Part shown: one piece after another, positions 24,052 to 32,491 of the stretch
Position numbering within the stretch: the stretch's first letter is position 1
Layout: each line of letters begins with the position of its first letter
NCBI GenBank assembly: GCA_036732025.1
Contig: DAINDE010000012.1
Location: 19,679-83,678 of the forward strand
DNA from: SSSZ01 sp036732025
Lineage (GTDB): Bacteria > Pseudomonadota > Gammaproteobacteria > Burkholderiales > Rhodocyclaceae
Reading direction: 5' to 3'
Length of the DNA stretch: 64,000 bases
The notes under the pieces: generated by a model
The model's database searches: none
The model's input: the letters and a program-made list of their open reading frames with translations, nothing else
Told to the model about the DNA's origin: nothing
Translations under genes and position numbers: made by a program

Positions 24052-24660
24052 ATGTCCAGCCTCATCTGCTGCCGGGTCTGCGGGCAGGTGCAGCACCCGG
24101 CCCGGGAAGCGCCGGCGCCGGATCAGGCGCAGCACTGCTGCCGCTGCGGCGCCCGCTTCATGGCGCCGGGCCCCGATCCGCTGCAGCGCACCGCAGCCCT
24201 GGCGCTGGCGGCCCTGATTCTCTATCTGCCCGCCAACACCTACCCCATCCTGGAGATGGAGTGGTACGGCGCCCACCGCGAGAACACCATCTGGGAAGGC
24301 AGCGAGCAGTAAATACAGCACGAGCAGAGGCCGGTGGCGGCAGTCGTCTTCCTAGCCAGCATCCTGGTGCCCTTGCTCAAGCTGCTGGGGCTCTTCTACC
24401 TGGCCGTCGCCAGCCGCTTCTGGCCCGGCCGCCGGCGGCGGGAGCGGGCCTGGATCTGCCGGACCCTGGTGGCCATCGGCCCCTGGGCCATGCTCGACGT
24501 CTTCCTGGTGGCGGTGCTCGTCGCCCTGGTGAAGATGGGTGAACTCGCCACCATCGTGCCGGGCCCCGGGCTGCTGGCGTTCACCGCCGTGGTGGTGCTT
24601 ACCCTGCTGGCTTCCGTCGGCCTCGACCCCTGGCGGGTGTGGGATGAATCCGAGTCCTGA
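24052..24660 (+). pseudogene. pqiA: pqiA-like gene interrupted by an in-frame stop
   Basis: Read through, this is a 202-residue single-domain PqiA protein: zinc ribbon pairs CRVC and CRCG in residues 8-34, then TM helices (LALAALILYLPANTYPIL; AAVVFLASILVPLLKLLGLFYLA; DVFLVAVLVALVKMG). A TAA at 24310-24312 stops it after 86 residues, and the ten codons from 24301 to 24330 do not resemble the family while everything on both sides does and stays in the same frame. The second half could start at GTG 24334. The MCE gene downstream overlaps its end. It is either a recent pseudogene or a sequence error. Confidence 0.7.
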
Positions 24661-25546
24661 TCTCCCCGGCGACACGGCGCCCCGGGCCCGGCTGCAGCGG
24701 CGGCGCTGGCATTTCCCCTGGCTGTGGCTGGTGCCCCTGGCAGCCACCCTGGTCACCGGCTTTCTGGTGTGGGAGCGGGTCCGCGACCTGGGGCCCACCA
24801 TCACCATCCGCTTCCAGGACGGCAGCGGCCTGGTCGCCGGCCGCACCGACATCCGCTACCGTGGCGTGGCGGTGGGCGAGGTGCGGACGGTGGAGGTCAG
24901 CGAGGACCGCCGCTTCATCGAGGTCACGGCCCGCCTGCGTCGCTCCGCCGCCTCCTTCGCCCGCAGCGATTCGCTTTTCTGGATCGTCCGCCTGCAGGGC
25001 GGCATCGAGAACCTGGCCCAGGTCGGCACCGTGCTCAGCGGCCCCTACATCGAGGTGCGACCGGGTACCGGCCAGGTCCAGACGAGCTTTGTCGGCATGG
25101 ACAACGCCCCGCCCGGGTGGGATCAGGCGGGCCTCAAGCTCGTCCTGCGCACGCCGCGCCTGGGCTCCCTGGGGGGGCGGACGCCGATCCATTACCGGGG
25201 GGTCGAGGTGGGGTCGGTGCAGGATGTCCGCCTGGCGCCCGACGCCCGCAACGTGGATCTCCACGTGGTGATCCAGCCACGCTACGCCGGCCTGGTGCGT
25301 TCGGGCTCGCGCTTCTGGCGGGAGCGCGACGTCGAGATGGATTTCAGCCTGTGGCGCGGCTTCAACATGCATGTGCCGCCGCTGAAGAGCCTGGTGCTGG
25401 GCGGCATCGGCTTCGCCACGCCGGAGGAGGCCCCGGGGCGGCCGCCGGGCGACGGCGCAGTCTTCTCCCTCTACCCGCAGCCCGAAGCCGCCTGGCTGAA
25501 ATGGACCCCAAGAATCGCCATTTCGCCGGAGCCCGGCGCGCCATAG
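24644..25546 (+). CDS. pqiB: MCE-domain protein, PqiB-like
   Basis: A 300-residue protein with one TM helix (about 24-42) and two MCE domains (TITIRFQDGSGLVAGRTDIRYRG at about 52 and LGSLGGRTPIHYRGVEVGSV at about 170). Full PqiB has three MCE domains and about 540 residues, so this is a short form or is truncated at its 3' end. MCE proteins form tubes that carry lipids across the periplasm. ATG 24644 lies inside the end of the pqiA frame, indicating coupling. Confidence 0.8.
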   Translation: MNPSPDLPGDTAPRARLQRRRWHFPWLWLVPLAATLVTGFLVWERVRDLGPTITIRFQDGSGLVAGRTDIRYRGVAVGEVRTVEVSEDRRFIEVTARLRRSAASFARSDSLFWIVRLQGGIENLAQVGTVLSGPYIEVRPGTGQVQTSFVGMDNAPPGWDQAGLKLVLRTPRLGSLGGRTPIHYRGVEVGSVQDVRLAPDARNVDLHVVIQPRYAGLVRSGSRFWRERDVEMDFSLWRGFNMHVPPLKSLVLGGIGFATPEEAPGRPPGDGAVFSLYPQPEAAWLKWTPRIAISPEPGAP

Positions 25547-25586
25547 CGCTAGCGGTTCCCCTCGCGCTCCAACGACCCTGGTGCCG

Positions 25587-26057
25587 TCATCCTTTCTGGT
25601 AGGTGCCGACCAGTTCGGCCGCCGCCAGCACGTGGCCCTTCATCGCCTGTTCCAGGCGGGCCTTGTCGGGCTGGCCGAGGTCGGGGAGGCGGCAGTCCAG
25701 GGCGTAGAGCTTGTGGAAGTAGCGGTGGCGGCCGATGGGCGGGCAGGGGCCGCCGTAGCCGGGACGCCCCCAGTCGTTCTCGCCCTCCAGGGTGCCCGCC
25801 GGCAGCGCGCCCCGGGCGATGCCCTCGGCCAGGCCGAGGGTCGTGGCCGGCAGGTTGTAGAGCAGCCAATGGACCCAGGTCATGCGGGGGGCGGCGGGGT
25901 CGGGGGCGTCGGGATCGTCGACGATGAGGACGAGGCTCTCCGTTCCCGCCGGAACGCCGGACCACGCCAGGGGGGGCGAAAGGTCGGTGCCCTGGCAGGT
26001 GTGGCGGGCGGGGATGGCGCCCAGGTGGCTGAAGGCGGGGGAGGTGAGGGTCAGCAT
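25587..26057 (-). CDS. YbhB/YbcL-family PEBP-like protein
   Basis: A 156-residue phosphatidylethanolamine-binding-protein fold. Family marks: DLSPPLAWSGVP, LIVDDPDAPDP, WVHWLLYNLP, and GPCPPIGRHRYFHKLYALD. No signal peptide is seen. Bacterial members have been linked loosely to kinase inhibition but their function is unsettled. It converges with the MCE gene. Confidence 0.9.
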   Translation of the reverse strand: MLTLTSPAFSHLGAIPARHTCQGTDLSPPLAWSGVPAGTESLVLIVDDPDAPDPAAPRMTWVHWLLYNLPATTLGLAEGIARGALPAGTLEGENDWGRPGYGGPCPPIGRHRYFHKLYALDCRLPDLGQPDKARLEQAMKGHVLAAAELVGTYQKG

Positions 26058-26104
26058 CGCGCTGGCGGTTCGTCCTGGTTGACACCTTGCCGCCCACCGG
26101 CGAC

Positions 26105-26308
26105 TCAGGCGACGGTTTCCTTATGCTCCCGCTCATGGCGGGCCAGCCAGCGTTCCAGCCGGGCCAGGAAGGCGGCGAAGGCCACCTTGTCGGATTGCCG
26201 CCACAGCCGGGCGGCGGCGGAATCGACCCTCCGCTCGCTGGCGGTCGCCGGATCGGATGCACTTTCCGGCGTCGCCCGATCACGCTTGCACATCATTCGA
26301 TAACACAT
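26105..26308 (-). CDS. Small hypothetical protein
   Basis: A 67-residue, highly charged protein ending in an amphipathic helix (DKVAFAAFLARLERWLARHEREH). No family is recognised. The start ATG 26308 is chosen because GGGAG lies 9 bases upstream; a longer in-frame start at 26338 exists. Coding status is plausible but not certain. Confidence 0.4.
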   Translation of the reverse strand: MCYRMMCKRDRATPESASDPATASERRVDSAAARLWRQSDKVAFAAFLARLERWLARHEREHKETVA

Positions 26309-26388
26309 ACCATGAACTCCCGATTCTTCGGCACACAAACCCCACCCTGCCGCCGGTCGGCAGCCGGACGGGCTTCCCGGCGGGCGGC

Positions 26389-26568
26389 TCAGCCGGGCTG
26401 ATCCACCTTGCCCAGGATCATCCGGAGCAACTGGGCCTGATCCTTGAGCCGCTCGCGATAAGCCTGGCGATCGGGATGGCTGACTTCGGTCTTCAGTTCG
26501 GAAAGGGCGCTGCGCAGCACGTTGCCGAGCATTTCCTGTTCCTGGTCATTGAGTTCCAGTCGCACCAT
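26389..26568 (-). CDS. Small conserved-looking helical protein
   Basis: A 59-residue protein beginning MVRLELNDQEQEMLGNVLRS and continuing with two helices (SELKTEVSH, REYR-like RERLKDQAQLLRMIL). A strong AAAGGAGGTCATC site precedes ATG 26568, which supports real translation. No function is known to me. It sits between the cox operon end and the small gene at 26105. Confidence 0.65.
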   Translation of the reverse strand: MVRLELNDQEQEMLGNVLRSALSELKTEVSHPDRQAYRERLKDQAQLLRMILGKVDQPG

Positions 26569-26625
26569 GATGACCTCCTTTCAAGGACAGCCAAGCTATT
26601 TGGCCGGCAATTCAATAGGCCTTTT

Positions 26626-26694
26626 CCCCGTTCGCCCTGAGCCTGTCGAAGGGCTCAGCCCGAACGGAGCGGGGCGTTGGCTTGCCGGGTTAAT
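26626..26694. repeat. Dispersed repeat, copy 3 (shortest)
   Basis: This copy begins CCCCGTTCGCCCTGAGCC and ends GGCTTGCCGGGTTAAT. Its two arms GTTCGCCCTGAGC (26629-) and GCTCAGCCCGAAC are separated by only about 15 bases, giving a strong hairpin. It lies 50 bases after the coxC stop and could end the cox transcript. Confidence 0.8.
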
Positions 26695-26743
26695 ACTTCG
26701 ACCATCCCCGTCGGCAATGGTGCCGCGTAGCAGCCTGTCGGGC

Positions 26744-27574
26744 CTAAAGCCAGTAAACGAAGACGAACAGCAGCAGCCACACCACGTCCACGAAGTGCCA
26801 GTACCAGGACACCGCCTCAAAGCCGAAGTGGCTCCCGGTCGTGAAATGGCCGGCGAAGACCCGGCCGGTGATGACCGTCAGCATGAGGGCGCCGAGGGTG
26901 ACGTGGAGCCCGTGGAAGCCGGTCAGCATGTAGAAGGTGGCGCCGTAGATGCCGGTGCGGATGGTGAAGGCGGCTTCCAGGTATTCGTGGGCCTGGAGGG
27001 TGATGAAAAGTAGCCCGAGGGCGATGGTGAGGATGAGCCCCGCCTTGACCTGCCAGCGCCGGCCGAGCTTGAGCCCCCAGTGGGCCCAGGTGACGGTGAC
27101 GCCGGAGGAAAGGAGGATGAGGGTGTTGATGGCGGGGATGCCCCAGGCTCCCATGGGGGTGAAGGGATCGGTCAGCGCCGGGCCGGCGGTGGGCCAGGCG
27201 CCGGCGTAGCCGGGCCACAGCAGCTGGGCCTCGGCCAGCCAGGGGACGGCGATGTTGCGGGCGTAGAAGAGGGCGCCGAAGAAGCCGGCGAAGAACATCA
27301 CCTCGGAAAAGATGAACCACACCATGCCCCAGCGGAAGGAGACATCCACCCGGCCTTCCAGCAGCCCGGCCTGGTTCTCGCGGATGACGCTGCCGAACCA
27401 GCCGACCAGCATCCAGACCAGCAGGGCGGCGCCCAGGGCCATGACCCAGGGGCCGGCGGCGATCTTGGCGAGGAGCAGGATGAAGCCGCTGGCCAGCCCG
27501 AGCAGGGCGCCGGAACCGACGATGGGCCAGTGGGAGGGTGGCGGCAGGTAGTAGGCGGTGGGCGAATGGCTCAT
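26744..27574 (-). CDS. coxC: Cytochrome c oxidase subunit III
   Basis: A 276-residue integral membrane protein with seven predicted TM helices. FSEVMFFAGFFGALFYAR, TLILLSSGVTVTWAHWG and FYMLTGFHGLHVTLG are family signatures. It supports the stability of the aa3-type oxidase in the inner membrane. It follows coxA by 12 bases in the operon DUF2244-coxB-coxA-coxC. The assembly gene ctaG/cox11, often between coxA and coxC, is absent here. Confidence 0.95.
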   Translation of the reverse strand: MSHSPTAYYLPPPSHWPIVGSGALLGLASGFILLLAKIAAGPWVMALGAALLVWMLVGWFGSVIRENQAGLLEGRVDVSFRWGMVWFIFSEVMFFAGFFGALFYARNIAVPWLAEAQLLWPGYAGAWPTAGPALTDPFTPMGAWGIPAINTLILLSSGVTVTWAHWGLKLGRRWQVKAGLILTIALGLLFITLQAHEYLEAAFTIRTGIYGATFYMLTGFHGLHVTLGALMLTVITGRVFAGHFTTGSHFGFEAVSWYWHFVDVVWLLLFVFVYWL

Positions 27575-27586
27575 GGCGGCCCCCGG

Positions 27587-29158
27587 TCAATGGACCACCG
27601 GTGGGGTGGCGAAGGAGTGGTAGGGGGCGGGCGAAGGCAGGGTCCATTCCAGGGTGTCTGCCCCTTCCCAGGGCTTGTCGCCGGCCGGGGCGCCGCCCTT
27701 GATGCACTTGACCACGGTGTAGAGGAATAGCAGTTGGCTGGCCCCCAGCACGAAGGCGCCGAGGCTGGAGATCAGGTTGAAGTCGGCGAACTGCAGGGCG
27801 TAGTCGGGGATGCGCCGGGGCATGCCGGCCAGCCCCAGGAAGTGCATGGGGAAGAAGGTGACGTTGAAGGCGATGGCGGTGAGCCAGAAATGCCACTTGC
27901 CGAGGGTCTCGTCGTAGAGGTGGCCGGTCCACTTGGGCAGCCAGTAGTAGATGCCGCCCATGATGCTCATGGCGGCACCGGAGAACAGCACGTAATGGAA
28001 GTGGGCGACCACGTAGTAGGTGTCCTGGAGCTGGATGTCCACGGGCACCAGGGCCAGCACCACGCCGGAGAAGCCGCCGATGGTGAACAGGCAGACCACG
28101 GCGACGGCGAAGAGCATGGGCGTCTCGAAGGTCAGGGAGCCGCGCCACATGGTCGCCACCCAGTTGAAGACCTTGACCCCGGTGGGCACGGCGATGAGCA
28201 TGGTGGCGTACATGAAGAAAAGCTGGCCGGCCACCGGCATGCCGGTGGTGAACATGTGGTGGGCCCAGACGATGAAGGAGAGAAAGGCGATGGAGGCCAC
28301 CGCCCAGACCATGGAGGTGTAGCCGAAGAGCTTCTTCCTGGCGAAGGTGGGGATGATGGTCGAGATGATGCCGAAGGCCGGCAGGATCATGATGTACACC
28401 TCCGGGTGGCCGAAGAACCAGAAGATGTGCTGGAACATGACCGGGTCGCCGCCGCCGCCGGCGTTGAAGAAATGGGTGCCGAAATGGCGGTCGGTCAGCA
28501 GCATGGTGATGACGCTGGCCAGCACCGGCATCACGGCCACCAGCAGGTAGGCGGTGATGAGCCAGGTCCACACGAAGAGGGGCATCTTCATCAGGCTCAT
28601 CCCCGGCGCCCGCAGGTTGAGGATGGTGGTGATGATGTTGATGGCCCCCATGATCGAGGAGAGGCCGAGGATGTGGATGGCCAGGATGGTCATGTCGTAG
28701 GCGATGCCGCCCTGGATGAAGAGGGGCGGGTACATGGTCCAGCCGGCCGCCATGGCGCCGCCGGGGACGAAGAAGGAGGCCAGCAACAGGGTGGCGGCCA
28801 CCGGCAGCAGCCAGAAGCTCCAGTTGTTGAGCCGGGGGAAGGCCATGTCCGGGGCGCCGATCATGAGCGGCACCTGCCAGTTGGCGAAGCCGACGAAGGC
28901 CGGCATGATGGCCCCGAAGATCATCAGGAGGCCGTGCATGGCGGTGAGCTGGTTGAAGACCGCCGGGCTGACCACCTGCAGCCCGGGCTGGAACAGCTCG
29001 GCGCGGATGAGCAGCGCCAGCGACCCGGCGAAGAGGAACATGGCGAGCGAGAACCACAGGTAGAGGCTGCCGATGTCCTTGTGGTTGGTGGTGGTCACCC
29101 AGCGCATGAGGCCGCTCGGGTGGTCCTCGTGGTGAGGGGCGTGCAGGACGTTTTCCAT
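27587..29158 (-). CDS. coxA: Cytochrome c oxidase subunit I
   Basis: A 523-residue heme-copper oxidase catalytic subunit with twelve TM helices. The copper-B and cross-linked histidine/tyrosine segment is WFFGHPEVYIMILP, low-spin heme histidine is in MHGLLMIFG, and HFHYVLFSGA carries the heme a/a3 histidines. It reduces oxygen to water and pumps protons. Lies 11 bases after coxB. Confidence 0.97.
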   Translation of the reverse strand: MENVLHAPHHEDHPSGLMRWVTTTNHKDIGSLYLWFSLAMFLFAGSLALLIRAELFQPGLQVVSPAVFNQLTAMHGLLMIFGAIMPAFVGFANWQVPLMIGAPDMAFPRLNNWSFWLLPVAATLLLASFFVPGGAMAAGWTMYPPLFIQGGIAYDMTILAIHILGLSSIMGAINIITTILNLRAPGMSLMKMPLFVWTWLITAYLLVAVMPVLASVITMLLTDRHFGTHFFNAGGGGDPVMFQHIFWFFGHPEVYIMILPAFGIISTIIPTFARKKLFGYTSMVWAVASIAFLSFIVWAHHMFTTGMPVAGQLFFMYATMLIAVPTGVKVFNWVATMWRGSLTFETPMLFAVAVVCLFTIGGFSGVVLALVPVDIQLQDTYYVVAHFHYVLFSGAAMSIMGGIYYWLPKWTGHLYDETLGKWHFWLTAIAFNVTFFPMHFLGLAGMPRRIPDYALQFADFNLISSLGAFVLGASQLLFLYTVVKCIKGGAPAGDKPWEGADTLEWTLPSPAPYHSFATPPVVH

Positions 29159-29169
29159 GGACCCTTCTC

Positions 29170-30291
29170 CTATTTGCGCAGGGCGGCGACTTCGCTCGGC
29201 TGCACCCCGTCGCCGGTCTTGTTGTGCCAGGTGTTGCGCTCATAGCTCACCACCGCCGCGATCTCCAGGTCGGAGAGCTGCTTGCCGAAAGCCTGCATGG
29301 CGGTCCCCGCCTTGCCGTGGAAGACCCGCTCCAGGTGGGCCGCCTTGGCACCGGTGATGAGGGCGGAGCCGTCCAGGGCCGGGAAGGTGCCGGGCAGCCC
29401 GGCGCCGTTGGCCTGGTGGCAGGCGGCGCAGTGGGCGAGATAGACCTTTTCCCCCTGGGCGACCAGGTCGGCCAGGGCGTATTCCTTGCCGGCGCTCGCC
29501 TTGGCGGCGGCCAATTGGGTCTTCTGCCCTTCCAGCCAGGCGGCGAACTGCTCCGGCGGCAGGGCCTCGACGACGATGGGCATGTAGGCGTGGCCCACCC
29601 CGCACAGTTCGGCGCACTGGCCGCGGTAGGTGCCGGGCTGGTCCACCTGGAACCAGGATTCGCGGATGAAGCCGGGGATGGCATCCTGCTTGACGCCGAA
29701 GGCGGGCACCCACCAGGCGTGGATGACGTCCTCGGCGGTCAGCACCAGGCGGATCTTCTTGCCGGTGGGCACCACCAGGGGGCGATCCACTTCCAGCAGG
29801 TAGTGTTCGCCCTTGGGCGCCCGGTTGGCGATGGCGTCCTGGCCGGTGGCGAGGTTGCTGATGAAGCGGATGTCCTGGCCCAGGTACTCGTATTCCCACT
29901 TCCATTGCCGGCCGGTGACCTTGATGCTCATGTCCGACGCGCCGGTGTTCTTCATGGCCTGGACCACCCGGGTGGTGGGGATGGCCATGGCAATGAGGAC
30001 GACGAAGGGGGCTGCCGTCCACGCCGCCTCCAGGAGGGGATGGTCGTGAATGGGGTGGGGGGCGTGGCCGCGGGACTTGCGGTGCCGCCACAAGGCCCAG
30101 AACATGGGGACGAAGACCACCAGGAAGATGCCGCCGCAGATCCACAGGACCAGGGTGTGCAGGTCGTAGATCTGGCGGGCGATGACGGTGGCTGGAGGCG
30201 GCAGGTTGAGGGCGTAGTCGGCGCGGGCGGCGGTCTGCACCCCGGCCATGGCGATGGCCAGGAGTACGGGGGGCGGGCGGCGGCTTTCCAT
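29170..30291 (-). CDS. coxB: Cytochrome c oxidase subunit II with fused cytochrome c domain
   Basis: A 373-residue protein: signal peptide, two TM helices (about 45-66 and 88-108), the cupredoxin domain with CuA ligands H191, C226, C230, H234 and M237 (CAELCGVGHAYM), and a C-terminal cytochrome c domain with CAACH at 288-292. Such caa3-type subunits accept electrons from soluble cytochromes. It is followed by coxA. Confidence 0.96.
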   Translation of the reverse strand: MESRRPPPVLLAIAMAGVQTAARADYALNLPPPATVIARQIYDLHTLVLWICGGIFLVVFVPMFWALWRHRKSRGHAPHPIHDHPLLEAAWTAAPFVVLIAMAIPTTRVVQAMKNTGASDMSIKVTGRQWKWEYEYLGQDIRFISNLATGQDAIANRAPKGEHYLLEVDRPLVVPTGKKIRLVLTAEDVIHAWWVPAFGVKQDAIPGFIRESWFQVDQPGTYRGQCAELCGVGHAYMPIVVEALPPEQFAAWLEGQKTQLAAAKASAGKEYALADLVAQGEKVYLAHCAACHQANGAGLPGTFPALDGSALITGAKAAHLERVFHGKAGTAMQAFGKQLSDLEIAAVVSYERNTWHNKTGDGVQPSEVAALRK

Positions 30292-30309
30292 GACCTCGTT
30301 CCTTGTCGC

Positions 30310-30795
30310 CTAGGTCCGGATGCGGGCCAGGCGCTGTTTCAGTTCGCGGCCGAGGGCGGCCCGCTCGGTGTCGGAAAGCAGGCTGCCGAAGAGGAATGCC
30401 TTGCCGTGGGAACGCAGCGCCAGCATGCGTCCGAAGCCGCTGACGCTGGGTTCGAGGTCCACCTGGACCCAGTAGCTGTTGAACTCCAGATGCCGGTCTT
30501 CATCCGGGGAGTGCGTATCGACGACGAGGCGGTCGCCTTCCAGGCAGAGCCGCTCGAAATCGTCGGCATGGCGCTCCACATAGCGGAATGCGGCCACCAG
30601 GGCGGCGATGTGCAGCGCCAGGCAGACGGTGACGGGCCAGGCGCCCACCGCCAGGAAGGCGGTTCCCAGGACGCATCCGGCCGGGACCAGGACCAGCATG
30701 CTCCACGCCAGCCCGGGCTGTCCCTGCACGGAGTTGGCCCTGGCGGTGACGCAGAAATTGTTGCCGCAGCCCGTGGCGCTTGACCATTCCATCAT
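30310..30795 (-). CDS. DUF2244 membrane protein of the cox operon
   Basis: A 161-residue protein with two TM helices (about 30-50 and 55-72) and a C-terminal soluble part (WVQVDLEPSVSG, LFGSLLSDTERAALGRELKQRL) typical of DUF2244. Proteins of this family are regularly encoded beside cytochrome oxidase genes, but their role is unknown. It ends 18 bases before coxB. ATG 30795 is taken; a TTG at 30813 is an alternative. Confidence 0.8.
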   Translation of the reverse strand: MMEWSSATGCGNNFCVTARANSVQGQPGLAWSMLVLVPAGCVLGTAFLAVGAWPVTVCLALHIAALVAAFRYVERHADDFERLCLEGDRLVVDTHSPDEDRHLEFNSYWVQVDLEPSVSGFGRMLALRSHGKAFLFGSLLSDTERAALGRELKQRLARIRT

Positions 30796-30808
30796 CGGGT
30801 GTCTGCCA

Positions 30809-30823
30809 ATCAATGCGATTGAT
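30809..30823. promoter_or_regulatory. Palindrome upstream of the cox operon
   Basis: ATCAAT (30809-30814) and ATTGAT (30818-30823) form an exact 6-base inverted repeat around GCG, 14-28 bases before the first start codon. It could be an operator. It is not an FNR box, because the half-sites point outward. Confidence 0.35.
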
Positions 30824-30933
30824 CGAACACCCCGTCTGCCCCTTCCCTCCTTGCCCTACCGCTTCAGACAGGGCAGCCCTGCTGCTTCATAGCATTTGAA
30901 AGGTCCGGCGATGGCGAGTTCCGGCCGCCGATC

Positions 30934-31593
30934 TCATTTGGGCTGGGGCACGATGCGCAGGTAGGGCTTGGGGGCCTTCCAGCCGCCCGGGAAGCGTTCC
31001 CTGGCCTCGTCGTCCTTGACCGCCGGGACGATGATGACGTCCTCGCCGGCCTTCCAGTTCACCGGTGTCGCCACCTTGTGCTTGGCGGTGAGCTGGACCG
31101 AATCGAGGACCCGCAGCACTTCGTCGAAATTGCGGCCGGTGCTCATCGGGTAGGTGATCATCAGCTTGATCTTCTTGTCGGGGCCGATGACGAAGACCGA
31201 ACGCACGGTGGCGTTGTCGGCCGCGGTGCGGCCCTGGGCGCTGCCGCTGGCGTTGGGGTGCAGCATGTCGTAGAGCTTGGCCACGGTGAGATCGGTGTCG
31301 CCGATCAGGGGGTAATTGACCTTGGCCCCCTGGGTTTCCTCGATGTCCTTCATCCAGCGGTCGTGATCGGCCACGGAATCGACGGAGAGGCCGATGACCT
31401 TGCAATTGCGTTTGTCGAATTCGGGCTTCAGTCTTGCCATGTAGCCCAGTTCGGTGGTGCACACCGGGGTGAAGTCCTTGGGGTGGGAAAAGAGGATCGC
31501 CCAGCTGTCGCCGATCCACTCGTGGAAGCGGATGGTGCCCGCCGTGCTTTCGGCGGTGAAATCGGGGGCGTCGTCGCCAATATGTAGTGCCAT
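30934..31593 (-). CDS. 1-Cys peroxiredoxin (Prx6 type)
   Basis: A 219-residue peroxiredoxin with the peroxidatic Cys in DFTPVCTTELG (about residue 45) and the C-terminal domain of Prx6 enzymes (VATPVNWKAGEDVIIVP, PGGWKAPKPYLR). It reduces hydrogen and organic peroxides in the cytosol. No resolving cysteine at the usual 2-Cys position is seen. AAGGAGA precedes ATG 31593. Confidence 0.95.
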   Translation of the reverse strand: MALHIGDDAPDFTAESTAGTIRFHEWIGDSWAILFSHPKDFTPVCTTELGYMARLKPEFDKRNCKVIGLSVDSVADHDRWMKDIEETQGAKVNYPLIGDTDLTVAKLYDMLHPNASGSAQGRTAADNATVRSVFVIGPDKKIKLMITYPMSTGRNFDEVLRVLDSVQLTAKHKVATPVNWKAGEDVIIVPAVKDDEARERFPGGWKAPKPYLRIVPQPK

Positions 31594-31684
31594 GCCAGTT
31601 CTCCTTGGGGGATGGGAACCTGCTGTCGGGGAATCCCGTCAGCCACCGGCGCTGCGCGCCGCAAGGGGGCGCGGCCGGCAACCC

Positions 31685-31765
31685 GGAAGCGGTGGGGCGG
31701 ACGCTCGTGAAGGGCCGTCATGGAGCGGAGCGGCGCGTTCACGCCGGGTCACGCATACCGCTTCC
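31685..31765. repeat. Wide inverted repeat in a 234-base gap
   Basis: GGAAGCGGT at 31685-31693 has its exact reverse complement at 31757-31765. The gap 31594-31827 otherwise holds no gene that I can support. The arms are 63 bases apart, so the pairing may be fortuitous. Confidence 0.25.
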
Positions 31766-31827
31766 ATGAGTCTTCGACCGCCCGCCGCCCGGCCGGTTCG
31801 CGGGGGCGCGCAGCGCCCGCCGAAACC

Positions 31828-32460
31828 CTATTTCTTCTTCCCGGCGCCCGGTTTGCCGGTGTCCAGCGGCGGCACGTCGAGGCCGGCTTCCGACGGGGCG
31901 GCTTGCTGGGCCAGGCGCCGGGCGTCGGCTTCAAGCACGTTGGTGTCCACCCCGTAGCACCCCTGGAGGTCGATTTCCTCGACGATCGCATCGGCCGGGA
32001 GACCGCCGGCCGGCGGCGGAGGGGGCGCCTCCGGCAGCAAGGGCGCGTTGGGGAGGTGGGCTGTCGGGGTTGCTGCGGGCGCATGGGCGCCGGTCCGGTA
32101 CGCGACGCCCTGGGCGGCCAGGATTTCCTTGAGACTCAGCCCGGTCTGCGTACCGGCCGGGATATGGGCGCCCAATTCGATGAGCAGGCGCACGGTTTCG
32201 GTCTTGCCCGTCCTCACCGCAAGGGTGAGGGGGGCACTGGCCATCCTGCGGGTGGAGTGATTGACGTCGCCGCCCCGGCCGGCCAGTTCCCGGATGATGT
32301 CGCCGTTGCCGCCGAAAGCGGCCAGACGCAGGGGCAGGCCTGCTTCCCCCAACTGGTCGGCGAGATTGGGGTCGGCGCCAGCATCCAGGGCCGCCACGAC
32401 GCCCCGTTGATCGCCGGCACGGATGGCCGCGATCAGGGAATCATTGCTGTTCGCGCTCAC
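31828..32460 (-). CDS. Ankyrin-repeat protein
   Basis: A 210-residue protein with about three ankyrin repeats in residues 6-115 (GVVAALDAGADPNLADQLGE, PLRLAAFGGNGDIIRELAGRGGDVNH, PLTLAVRTGKTETVRLLIELGAHI) and a Pro/Ala-rich tail ending in lysines. Ankyrin repeats bind proteins; no partner can be named. GTG 32460 is chosen as start with low certainty (an in-frame TTG lies at 32475). Confidence 0.75.
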   Translation of the reverse strand: MSANSNDSLIAAIRAGDQRGVVAALDAGADPNLADQLGEAGLPLRLAAFGGNGDIIRELAGRGGDVNHSTRRMASAPLTLAVRTGKTETVRLLIELGAHIPAGTQTGLSLKEILAAQGVAYRTGAHAPAATPTAHLPNAPLLPEAPPPPPAGGLPADAIVEEIDLQGCYGVDTNVLEADARRLAQQAAPSEAGLDVPPLDTGKPGAGKKK

Positions 32461-32491
32461 GGGTACCGCCGGCAAGGGGTGAAGGGCTGGC

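Noticed and set aside
26817..29243. An 808-codon frame overlapping coxA and coxC
   Set aside because: Arg/His/Pro-rich shadow of the cox genes in another frame.
26740..30291. Missing cox11/ctaG as a sign of a broken operon
   Set aside because: All three structural subunits are intact and assembly genes are often elsewhere, so absence here is not evidence of a defect.
31428..31957. Small frames in the gap between the peroxiredoxin and ankyrin genes
   Set aside because: Arg/Pro-rich, overlapping on several frames, with no ribosome site or recognisable motif.
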